Part shown: positions 55,395-64,000 of the stretch, one piece after another
Layout: each line of letters starts with the position of its first letter
Position numbering within the stretch: position 1 is the stretch's first letter
Origin: Erpobdella octoculata
Lineage: Eukaryota > Annelida > Clitellata > Hirudinida > Erpobdellidae
Assembly (NCBI GenBank): GCA_963978895.1
Contig: OZ022238.1
Coordinates: 20,883,490-20,947,489 of the forward strand
Reading direction: 5' to 3'
DNA length: 64,000 nt
Notes under the pieces: generated by a model
The model's database searches: none
What the model was told of the DNA's origin: nothing
Seen by the model: only the letters and a program-made list of their open reading frames with translations
Made by a program: the position numbers and the translations under genes

Positions 55395-56880
55395 AAATGT
55401 TAGATAACCATTTCAGTCATGTTCGGCAGCACTCCAAACCATACCTTGACCATAGGACAAATGTTCACTAAATTGTCTTTGTCTTCAACACCTGGCTTTA
55501 TTTTCAAACATACCACGTCTACCACTGTTGATTCACCCTTGAACCCCAATATAGCAATTTGTTTTTTTTTACCGGCACATGTAATGGTTTGACAAGCTTG
55601 TTGCGGATGCAGCAGATTTCCGCCCCACCGTCAATTTTGACTTGGACAAAAGATCTTTTAAAAAGTGCATTCGCCTTGACGCAATGTCCTTGATAATCAA
55701 TCGATGGTTCAATTACATTTATATTTGTTTGATAAACAACTGAACATGATGATACCTTGGCAGTATTTCTGTTTGGACAATTCTTTGCCAAATGTTCTCA
55801 GGCTTGACAGGTAAAGCAGATGCCTTTTCTTATTGCTTCATCTTTTGGTTTGTCTAATGTTTGACGATTCAGCCTGTAATCGATTGCTCTTTTTATCGTT
55901 TGTCGAACTGGTCTGTTATCGTTTCTTGGATAACTGAACTCTGTTCTTGGTTATGATTATTTTCTTGTAAATTCGTCTCTTTCGTGGGAGGCCATAAAAT
56001 TATCTGCTGATTTGGCAAGCTGATTAAAACTCAACCATTTTTCCTGTTCTTGAAAAAGTATAAAATTCAATTCCTTCATACGATCTGCAACCATCAATTT
56101 TACCAGTTTGTTAAGTTCGTTCTTCATGTTTCGGCTTTTGAGATAATATATTAACGAATTTCTTAATTTTGAAGCAAAAAGTTGGTAAGTTACATTAGCT
56201 TGTTTTTTTATAGTATAAAAATGTTAATGCAGCTTTATTGGACTTATTTTAAATTTATCTAACAAAAATTGTTTTACGATTTCATAATCATCCAAATCTT
56301 CGTATGACAATTTTGAAATCAATGACTTTGATTTTTCATTCAGACACATTTGAAGCAGTTATATTTTTATAATTTCTTCAACTTTATAGATAACAAAACA
56401 ATTTTCTAAATGTTCGAAGAAACTCGGAATCTCACTTGAGTCATCAAGCAATTTTCTCATAACATTTTTCGTTGCATCACCAAACATTTTAATTTTGAAT
56501 ACTAACGAGTCCTTTTCGGCAGCTTTAGTTTCTTCTCTCTTTTGTCAAAGCAGTACATTCTCTTCTTGTAATTCTAACTCTTTTCATGAAAATGTTTATC
56601 TTCTTCAGTCTTCTGTTGCCATCTTGATAGTTCTAAATCTTTAATTCTCAGTTCTTGTTCTTTAAATTTTAGTCTTTTTTTTAATTTTATTTCTTTTTCT
56701 TTAAATTTTAGTTCTTCTTCGTCTTTCTTTCGTTGTCTAGCAAGTTCTTCTTTTTTGAATCTTAGTTTTTCTTTGTCTTTCCTTTGTTGTCCAGCGAGTT
56801 CCTCATTGTCTTTCTCTTGCAAACAAAGTAATTCTTGCTTTCATATCTTCAGCTCTTGTGAAATCCTCCATGGTTTAAAT
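55395..56880 (-). pseudogene. gag with coiled coil, zinc knuckle and protease
   Basis: Read on the minus strand from about 56870: a long coiled coil rich in Lys/Glu (QEKDNEELAGQQRKDKEKLR, LKFKEKEIKLKKRLKFKEQE), a central capsid-like region in several frames (for example KCLAVMRKLLDD near 56460), then a CCHC zinc knuckle near 55810-55770 (ICFTCQA, a TGA stop, EHLAKNCPN) and a protease start SFVQVKIDGGAEICCIRN at 55665-55600, in which the usual DS/TGA is DGGA. Protease-like sequence continues in another frame (ESTVVDVVCLKI) to about 55400. It belongs with the PBS at 57337 and the polypurine tract at 53333. Confidence 0.7.
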
Positions 56881-57179
56881 TTTGATGCTTCTGTCAGAAT
56901 TTCTTTGGTTGGAGTCACACTACACGGTTCTATTTTAATTTTTCCTTTCAAGACCAATTCGGTCCATAATTGTTATAATTGTGGTCTTGTCAATTTTTCT
57001 AATTTTCCGAATTTTCATGCTGCCTTGAGTTTAAAATTTAGTCGATCAGTTGAATTATTTTTATTTCAGCTTGTTTCTCTGCATCAAGTTTCTCCATGTT
57101 TTCGTAGCTGGTCGTGTCTAACTTCAAGCGATTATTCAAAATGTTTGATTCTTTCGATAAAATTTTCGGTTCGTTGAAC

Positions 57180-57300
57180 ATCGTTCACTAAAATATTCGG
57201 TTCGTTGAATATCGTTCACTAAATATTCGGTTTGTTGAATATCGTTTACCAAAATATTCAATTTGTTGAATATCGCTCAATAAGTTTTGACAAAATTCGC
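57180..57300. repeat. Short tandem repeat before the gag start
   Basis: Four units of about 32 bp around ATATTCGGTTCGTTGAATAT and CGTTCACTAAA, degenerating to the right. It lies in the 5' leader of the gag-only element. Confidence 0.85.
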
Positions 57301-57336
57301 AACAAACGCAACAATCTTGAACAAAACAATGACCCG

Positions 57337-57354
57337 ATCCCACATCTGACACCA
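57337..57354 (-). other. Primer-binding site of the gag-only element
   Basis: On the minus strand TGGTGTCAGATGTGGGAT follows the LTR end TCTCCTCA after four bases. A TGG start is expected because the site pairs with the CCA end of a tRNA. Which tRNA is not determined. Confidence 0.6.
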
Positions 57355-57358
57355 AATT

Positions 57359-57890
57359 TGAGGAGATTCTGCTCAAGTCTTGATGCCTCAACGACGAAAC
57401 GAACTACTTCTTGTCGAAATAAGATAAAAAACTTTATTACGACAATTCAAACACTAATGCAAACAGAAATTCAAACACTAATCGGCTAGAAATTCGCCTC
57501 TCGAAATCGCAAGAAAAAAACTGAACTAACAATTTTTTTATTATAGCATAACGTCTTTATACCGAATATTTTTAGAAGGAACATAAAAAAAAGGAAAAAA
57601 AGAAAAAAATATAAATGCATTGTCTGATACGAGAGGGAAAAAAATGTCAGAAAATAAGTATATAAAATTCTTCATCTGTTTCTTCTTCCCTTTCCTTCTA
57701 TTGTTGCATCATTGTTGCTATTCCTCAGCTGACTCCTTAATCCCGGAATCAGGGAAAATGGCTGCTGCAGTCCTCAATGCCGGATCCAGCTAGACGGTCA
57801 TCGTTAGACGCAATTTCTTTGTTGCTGCTTGTGGAGTTTTTCGCCTATTCTTGGTTGACCCATGTCGCCAGAACCTGTAAAATATTTTTA
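57359..57890 (-). mobile_element. 5' LTR of the gag-only element (right copy)
   Basis: Plus-strand start TGAGGAGATTCTGCTCAAGT, then CTTGATGCCTCAACGACGAA shared with the copy at 48703. Shared segments continue through AAAAAACTGAACTAA and GTCAGAAAAT to the AGAATCAGG/GGAATCAGGGA region at about 57750. The outer end with TGTCACGG was not found, so this copy is truncated near 57890. Confidence 0.6.
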
Positions 57891-57929
57891 ATCATGGATA
57901 ATACCTCTATTATTGGGCTTTGTTTCGTT

Positions 57930-58400
57930 TTTGTTTTTCATAATTCTTGATTTTTCATTGTCTCCGTTTGTCTGGTTATAAGTAGCAGCTCTTGGTTGAT
58001 TTCTGTAGATTTGGCAACTGTGGATTTTTTCTCTCTACTTCTTAGGGCTTCTGAATAAGACTTTTTTCTTGTTGCAGTCTTCGCATTTTCTTTGGTTTTC
58101 TGCCACTTTGGACATTCCACACTGCCTCTCCTGCGGCCAGGAGTCTTGCAGCTGGCACACATCATTTTTTGTGGTTCTTGCGCTGAGCAGTTCTTTAAGT
58201 CGTGCTCCCCGGCACACCTACGGCAGGAGGTTTTGGTCCTACAGTACTTGACCACATGTCCGAATTTATTACAGTTGTAGCATTTAACTGGGTTAGGGAG
58301 GTACTTCTTTACCCGAAAATTCATAAAAGAAATTCTAACGTAATTCGGAGGAGTCTTTTCCTGCTCGAAGGTGAGAATGACCGAAGTGGTCTACTGAAAC
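57930..58400 (-). pseudogene. I/Jockey-like LINE ORF1 with three zinc knuckles
   Basis: Minus-strand frame from 58324 to 57938, preceded in a related frame by TPPNYVRISFMN. Three cysteine knuckles are clear: CYNCNKFGHVVKYC, CRRCAGEHDLKNC and CASCKTPGRRRGSVECPKW. Then comes KKSYSEALRSREKKS. ORF1 of I/Jockey-type LINEs binds the element RNA through such knuckles. The frame starts after a stretch that is broken upstream and is not followed by an ORF2, so only this part survives. Same family as 16720-17722. Confidence 0.85.
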
Positions 58401-58664
58401 CTCCCATCAATTTTTAGTTATTAAAGTTATAGATTTAACGAGGTTTTTTACGGTTCACTTGTTTATTATTATTACTAAAAAAGTCCTCATCACTTCACCA
58501 GCACGACTACCTTATGTATTCACGCTACCAGCGCAGCCAGCTAAGTCAATATTCATAAGCTCATAGTACACTGAGACCATGGACTTTTTAATACGCGTTG
58601 AGAACCATTTATAACAAATAACACGTAGACAGAAATAAATTTAATTCCTTTTAATTAGAAGTCA

Positions 58665-59805
58665 ACAACTTTGGTGTGGAGAGCCCGGATATCAATCTGC
58701 TTTTCTTCAAAAGCTATCCAGAGCTCTCACACCTTTTCATCTTTTTCCAGTGTTGAGGGTTTGTGTTGCTTCAGCGGTTGCCTTGTTGCAGCACATGCTT
58801 CTTCGACTGGAATTGCCGACGCTTTTGTAAATAGAATATCAACAACTTCGTAAAACGACTTGCGCTCTACTAGGTTGTTGAGGGCACTATGCCACGCCTC
58901 AATGTCGTTGCTGGTCTTACTGTTTCTCTGGTAGACGCTCCATTCTGATATATTGTATTTTCCTTTAATCCAAGTTTTTTTTTATGTAGTCCGCTAATGT
59001 CTAAAAATAAGAAGGAAATATAAAACAAGTCAACAAATTTTAACGTAAAACTTAACTAAATTTTACTTTGAGTGCTGGTATTTGTGTTTCTAGATCGAGG
59101 GTCTCAAATACATTATGGATTTCTCCAGGAGGCAAATATGGTAGTGCCATAAACTTTTTTACGCCTTTATATATCTCTACTTTTTTTCGTAATCGGTTTT
59201 GAGACCAATTTCCTGGAAAAAAATAACAGTACTTTTGTAAAGTCTTATAAAACAATATATTACTTACCGTCGCTTTTCGGTAGAGGGCTTGTTGAAAATG
59301 GAACAAGCAGCCATGTACCTCCACTCCTGGAAAAGCGTGTTTGGCTGCTGTCCACATCCCTATCTCAAAGTCAGCTGAATAACATAATAAGTGCAATTTA
59401 AAATTTTCTGACTGATATACTTACCCATTAATGTTTTAATGGTTATGCCTGCCTTCTGAAGACTTTGAAGAACAGCCACATAATCGATCCATCGCTTGCC
59501 AGACATAAATGCAAATGCAACAGGCACCAATTTAGTTGCTGTGTTTTTGCCGATCATGGTATGCAAAGATAGCAACTGGTAAATCGGATTCTTCGCTGCC
59601 TGAAATTAAATTGTAACGGAGGTTTACCATGCAAAAAAATTGAATTAATTCTTACAATAAATTTACTTACTTTAAAGGTGGCATCCATACAAAAATAGTT
59701 TTTTTTTGGCCATATTCACCTGATAATCAGAGTAGAAAAGAAGATGACTTTCTTTCTCAACTCTAATATCTTCTCTAAAGAAGTGCTCAGGAACAAACTC
59801 GTGTT
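58665..59805 (-). pseudogene. Spliced MULE (Mutator-like) transposase gene
   Basis: Five minus-strand exons with consensus borders. E1 ~59800-59671 (VPEHFFREDIRVEKESHLLF, FCMDATFK with the first catalytic Asp); E2 59599-59425 (AAKNPIYQLLSLHTMIG, LVPVAFAFMSGKRWIDYVAV); E3 59374-59268 (ADFEIGMWTAAKHAFPGV, EVHGCLFHFQQALYRKAT: second Asp in DFE, the CxFH motif); E4 59212-59067 (GLKTDY, KKFMALPYLPPGEIHNVFET); E5 59000-58727 (TLADYI, SEWSVYQRNSKTSNDIEAWH). Introns of 71, 50, 55 and 66 bp all have GT..AG and phases that fit the protein. One-base frame breaks lie in the A runs at 59699-59707, 59181-59187 and 58975-58983. A TGA at 58729-58727 closes the frame. The third catalytic Glu is not assigned with certainty. 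Confidence 0.8.
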
Positions 59806-59809
59806 AACA

Positions 59810-60430
59810 TATAGAGTCTGCGGCTGAGGGGGCCTATTCGAGCCTCTAGGTAAAAATAATAATTTAAAGAATGTTTTATTAATTAAAAATAATAATAAAA
59901 ATAAATTACTATTACTTTAGAAAATAAAAAACCTAATTACGGAAATTTTTTGTCATATTCTTTGATTAAACTTTTCTAACGTAAATAGATATTTTATAAT
60001 AGGTTGATATTTCTTTAATGTCAAATCTTTGACAAAATATAGTATTTTTAATGAGTTCTTATTCAAATAATCACTATCTAATGCAAGCGCCACCAAGCGA
60101 CATTTTTACAGTCGCTTGAACGATTAAAAAGCACCTTTAAATCATATCAGTTCGTAAGTTAAATACAGAGACAGGACTTGGTCCTAAACAACTCCGCCTC
60201 GATAATTGCGAGCCAGTCCCAAGCCTGGAGAAAGGAGGAGGGAAAAAGTAAAAAGGATCAAATTCTGATCCACGACAGGAAGTACTTAAGTGCTTCTTAT
60301 ATATAGCCATTAGAGTCTTAAAACACCTGGTGTAAAGGACTTTAAACTATTGTAAAAAAAATTGGTTCTAAGCGCTGAAAAAGTGACAAGGATTTAAATA
60401 AAAAACAGCAACATGAATAAACAACAACAG
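59810..60430. other. Unassigned sequence left of the 20-bp minisatellite
   Basis: AT-rich sequence without visible coding potential. If the LTR call at 60721-60795 holds, part of this could be LTR sequence. Confidence 0.45.
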
Positions 60431-60720
60431 CGTTAACACCGACTCGGACGCGCTAACACCGACTCGGACGCGTTAACACCGACTCGGACGCGTTAACACC
60501 GACTCGGACGCGTTAACACCGACTCGGACGCGTTAACACCGACTCGGACGCGTTAACACCGACTCGGACGCGTTAACACCGACTCGGACGCGTTAACACC
60601 GACTCGGACGCGTTAACACCGACTCGGACGCGTTAACACCGACTCGGACGCGTTAACACCGACTCGGACACGTTAACACCGACTCGGACGCGTTAACACC
60701 GACTCGGACGCGTTAGCACC
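60431..60720. repeat. 20-bp minisatellite, 14.5 units
   Basis: Fourteen near-perfect copies of CGTTAACACCGACTCGGACG from 60431 to 60710 and a half copy CGTTAGCACC. Only three single-base differences (units 2, 12 and the last). The GC content is far above that of its surroundings. Confidence 0.97.
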
Positions 60721-60795
60721 AAATTTTTGGCAATGACACCGGTGTTATCGCAAAATTCGGTGTCACTGACATTCTCCCTTTCGATAGTGTTCCTC
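60721..60795 (-). mobile_element. Possible LTR start with polypurine tract and hairpin
   Basis: On the minus strand CACTATCGAAAGGGAGAA leads into TGTCAGTGACACCGAATTTT. The next 45 bases can fold back: CACCAAATTTTTGGC pairs imperfectly with GCAAAATTCGGTG around ACACCGGTGT. A polypurine tract before TGTCA resembles the LTR borders at 1245 and 53333. The 20-bp minisatellite would then be inside this LTR. No second copy was seen. Confidence 0.4.
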
Positions 60796-61480
60796 TGACG
60801 GCAGGTGTCGGCGGATGCTCTGAAGCGCTGGCCTTCCTCTGTGGAAGAGTGGCTTACTCACTGTCCCAAGTCCGCCTGAGCCCATGCTCCTTCGATGATG
60901 CTCCTCCAAGGCTTGTTAAACTTTAATTTATTTTCCGGCCCCATGAAACTGGGCGATGTTTCACAACACGTGCGAGATAGCGATGAAGTAAAAACTCTCG
61001 CAAATTTTTTTATATAGCCTTGGTCAGATAAGAGCCCACGTGACACTTTGATTAATAAAAGCAACCAATCACGAAATAGCCATTATGCACACTCTCACGT
61101 GACCGTTCGACTAGACCATGAAAGCGCTTACGTCAACACTCGAAAACCTTTTAAGAAAGTGTGCTTAAATTAAGTTACATTTTGTGCTATAACTTATTTA
61201 ATTCTAATCAGAAATCGATTACTGGAAATGTCTCATTCCTTCAAAAGAATTTTGCTATCTCTACAACGGCTTCAGCCACACCATTCAACATAACTTCACC
61301 TCCAATTCCAGCGTCATAGCCACCTTCACCACTTCATGTTCGACGTGTACAGCCTGACTCTCTTCTTCGCAGTTTTGAGAAGAGGAAGTTTTATCTGGAA
61401 ACTGTCTTGAGCTCTATTGTATTACTGTTGTTGGTTCTCCTGCCTCTTGACAGTCCATTCAAAAGAATTGTCAATTGAAA
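60796..61480. other. Unassigned sequence
   Basis: A few short open frames without recognised motifs on both strands. It would be internal sequence of the putative LTR element on the minus strand. Confidence 0.4.
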
Positions 61481-62900
61481 AAGTGCCAGGGTTTGAAACC
61501 CTTGAAGTAAATTTTGCTGTTTTTCTTAAGTTGTTTTAGAAAGTAGGAAGTTTGAAGATTATTCTGCCGTGAGGTGTTTCTTGCTACCGTCTGTGTTTTT
61601 TCTACGCAAAAATCAAATTATCTTGGAGACTGAGGATTCGTGGGGGGAGGTGCAATAACCCTTTTCTAAAGATATCTGAAAATAACCGTTTCTTACAAAC
61701 AACTTGAACTACACAAAGATGTTTATTCAAAAATCAAGAAGACAATCGAAGAAGTCTCTAGGTTTGAAACCCTCGAAATAAATTTTGCTGTTTTCCTTAA
61801 ATTGTTTTAGAAAGTAGGAAGTTTGAAGATTATTCTGCGGTGAGGTGTTTGTTGCCACCTTCTGTGTTTCTTCTACGCAATAATTAAGTTATCTTGGAGA
61901 TTGAGGACTCACGGGAGAGATGCAGCAGCCCTTTTTCAAAGATATCTGAAAATAACCGATTTCTTACAAACAATTTCAACTACACGAAATGAAGCATAGG
62001 AAGATTACAAGTTTGAAACTTTGTCTGCGGTCCACGGTTTGCGCTTTCTTTTTATGGTTGTACGGAGGAAAGTGCAGCAGCCCTCTTCCAACGATAAATG
62101 AAAATAACCTCTCTCTTCAAACCAATATAAAAATGTCTATTTAGAATAGTAGACAATCGAAGAAGTCTCTGGGTTTGAAACCCTTGAATTGTTTTAGAAA
62201 ATAGAAATTTGAAGATTATTCTGCGGTGAGGTGCTTGTTGCCACTTGCTGTGTTTTTTCTACGCAAAAATCAAGTTATCTTGGAGACTGAGGACTCATGG
62301 GGGGAGGTGCAGCAGCCCTTTTCCAAAGATATCTGAAGATAACCGTTTCTTAAAACCCTCGAAATAAATTTTGCTGTTTTCCGTAAATTGTTTTAGAAAG
62401 TAGGAAGTTTGAAGATTATTCTGCGGTGAGGTATTTGTTGCCACCTTCTGTGTTTCTTCTACGCAAAAATCAAGTTATCTTGGAGACTAAAGACTTGCGG
62501 GGGAGATGAAGCACCCCTTTTCCAAAGATATCTAAAGATAACCGATTTCTTACAAACAATTTCAACTACACGAAATGAAGCATAGGGAGATTGAAACTTT
62601 GAAACTTTGTCTGCGGTTCACGGTTTGCGCTTTCTTCCTATGGTTGTACGGAGGAAAGTGCATCAGCCCTCTTCCAACGATAAAGGAAAATAATCGCTCT
62701 CTCCTTCAAACCAATACAAATATAAAATCTCTTTGATGAAATGAAGATACAGATGTTTCTCTGCAATAGACACTTGGACTCTTCAAAGAGTGAATATAGC
62801 ATGTCTGTAAGTTCGCGGATCATGGTACTCGCTTTCTTCATAATGTCCCTGTGAGAGAAAGTGCAGCACAACCCTCTTTCAAGAACCTGTACAGACAATC
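61481..62900. repeat. Complex tandem array of two alternating blocks
   Basis: Block 1 (AAAGTAGGAAGTTTGAAGAT, ATTCTGCGGTGAGGTGTTTG, TTATCTTGGAGACTGAGGA) occurs at about 61536, 61805, 62191 and 62390. Block 2 (GAAACTTTGTCTGCGGT, CACGGTTTGCGCTTTCTT, TTGTACGGAGGAAAGTGCA) occurs at about 62012 and 62595 and, weakly, at 62800. The order is 1-1-2-1-1-2. No credible protein. Confidence 0.8.
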
Positions 62901-63079
62901 TAGCAAATGCAGAAACACAATCTTTGAAATTATGTGGACACCAAAGACTTTTTGCGGATAACAGAACTGACGACCCCTGGAGAGGAATTGCAGCTGTCTA
63001 CAGTCAATAAGAACAAAAGTCAGCAAGATACGGACAGCCAAAAGTAGAACAATTCATCGTGACAAATCTCTGTTGTACA

Positions 63080-63770
63080 TAAATTTTCGAATCTCGATTT
63101 GTATATAATCATTTTCATGAACTACAAGATTTTATAGATGTTCTAACATACCATGTACCGATTATTTGACAATACACTAATTTTCATGATAAAATAACAC
63201 TTGTGTAATCATTTCATGGACAATTTCTCGTTATTAAACAATTTACTAATCTAACTTACATTTGTACAATATCTACACATGTTATGACATAATATGTGAT
63301 GATTCTTTGACATAACATAAATATTCATTATCGTTATGATAAAATTACATTTCTGTAAGATTTCATAGACATATCAATTTTTTATTAGGAAACAATTTAA
63401 TAAGCTAACTTTCATTTTTGTAAAATATCTACAGACGATATTACATACTATGTACCGATTTCTTGACAATACACAAATATGTAATGATTTCATTGACATA
63501 TCAATTTTTCTCTATGAATTAATTTACTAAGCTAATGTACTTTTTTGTACAATATCTACAGACGTTATGGCATAATATGTACCGATTCTTTGACAATATA
63601 TTAATATTTATATTGATTATGATAAAATTACACTTGTGTAATGATTTCATGGACATATCAATTTTTCGTTGTGAAATTATTTGTTAAACTAACTTACATT
63701 TTTGTACAATTTCAAGTTATTTTTTGTGTCCAAATCGACTAAGTCGGATAAGGACGTTAAATAAAAAAAA
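63080..63770. repeat. AT-rich tandem repeat, about 130-150 bp units
   Basis: Four to five units marked by ATGTACCGATT.TTTGACAATA, TTACACTTGTGTAATCATTT and TTACATTTGTACAATATCTAC. The last unit ends with AAGTCGGATAAGGACGTTAA and an A run; a close relative of this tail stands alone at 8812-8880. Confidence 0.8.
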
Positions 63771-63787
63771 ATACAACCGTAACACTT

Positions 63788-63842
63788 ATTATAGCAGAAC
63801 TTTGTCGAAACCAGAGCGCAATTACTGTGTCACCAGGCGCAC
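63788..63842 (+). pseudogene. Ty3-like RNase H, continuation of the interrupted element
   Basis: Encodes YYSRTLSKPERNYCVTRR. It continues the frame that ends with NEKVIA at 48700, so the 15-kb block between them is inserted in the element. After CVTRR the sequence jumps to the start of a second RNase H copy. Confidence 0.75.
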
Positions 63843-64000
63843 ACAGATGCAAGTAATAAAGGAATAGGGGCAGTGCTTAGTCAGCTTGTTGACGGCAATG
63901 AAAAAGTTATAGCTTATTATAGCAGAACTTTGTCGAAACCGAAGCGCAATTATTGCGTCATCAGACGCGAGTTATTGGCAATAGTTGATTTTATTAAGCA
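63843..64000 (+). CDS. Ty3-like RNase H, second copy, cut by the window edge
   Basis: An uninterrupted frame reads TDASNKGIGAVLSQLVDG, NEKVIAYYSRTLSKPKRN and YCVIRRELLAIVDFIK. Visible catalytic residues are the Asp of TDAS and the Glu of RREL. It is better preserved than the first copy (which has REANNEELGS at the TDAS place). The start is a junction with the first copy rather than a real gene start, and the rest lies outside the window. Confidence 0.8.

Noticed and set aside
38716..64000. Fourth exon of the METTL24-like gene
   Set aside because: I looked for an exon beginning after FDP with the usual acidic LK(x)DxE(x)EW block in the plus strand and found none; it is probably outside the window.

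Overview
This is a AT-rich, repeat-saturated window from an animal nuclear genome. Evidence for a metazoan: spliceosomal introns with GT..AG borders, a METTL24-like methyltransferase gene broken over a very long intron, RNA polymerase III (tRNA-derived) SINEs, and non-LTR retrotransposons of CR1/L2, Jockey, RTE-like and I-like type beside Ty3-like LTR elements, piggyBac, hAT, MULE and Helitron DNA transposons. The mixture suits an invertebrate (for example a cnidarian, mollusc, flatworm or annelid); the sequence alone does not let me name the species. There are no bacterial operons, rRNA genes or CRISPR arrays.

Layout. 1-8.5 kb: decayed retroelements (LINE endonuclease, a minus-strand Ty3-like end with LTR, a plus-strand gag-protease, two palindromic foldback repeats, and a minus-strand RTE-like LINE). 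8.9-13 kb: a TTA microsatellite, two LINE reverse transcriptase fragments, a TA tract and a fragment of a Helitron Rep protein. 13.1-16.3 kb: two complete non-autonomous Helitrons in head-to-tail order. 16.5-18.8 kb: ORF1 and RNase H ends of an I-like LINE. 18.98-38.72 kb: three exons of a METTL24-like gene; the third is 19.2 kb from the second and the intron is filled with hAT, piggyBac, solo-LTR, Helitron, tRNA-derived satellite, three LINEs and long microsatellites. 39.1-40.8 kb: SINE and piggyBac remains. 41.35-64 kb: a Ty3-like pol gene split by a tandem cluster of Helitron-like units (41.97-47.19 kb), by a SINE (48.08 kb) and by a 15-kb block (48.70-63.79 kb); the block holds a gag-only LTR element, a piggyBac transposase, a hAT BED finger, a LINE ORF1, a spliced MULE transposase gene and several satellites. 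A second Ty3 copy runs off the right edge.

How things work together: only the METTL24-like exons and perhaps the MULE gene look like genes with intact splicing logic. Nearly all other coding sequence is mobile-element debris with stops and frameshifts. The one long LINE frame (26.1-28.4 kb) has a single internal stop. The most notable features are the tandem Helitrons of three different end types together with a Rep relic, the 299-bp tandem satellite built on a tRNA-like sequence, the 628-bp triplicated Helitron-end unit, and the gag-only LTR element with an unexplained charged reading frame. All family assignments are by eye from motifs; no database search was possible.
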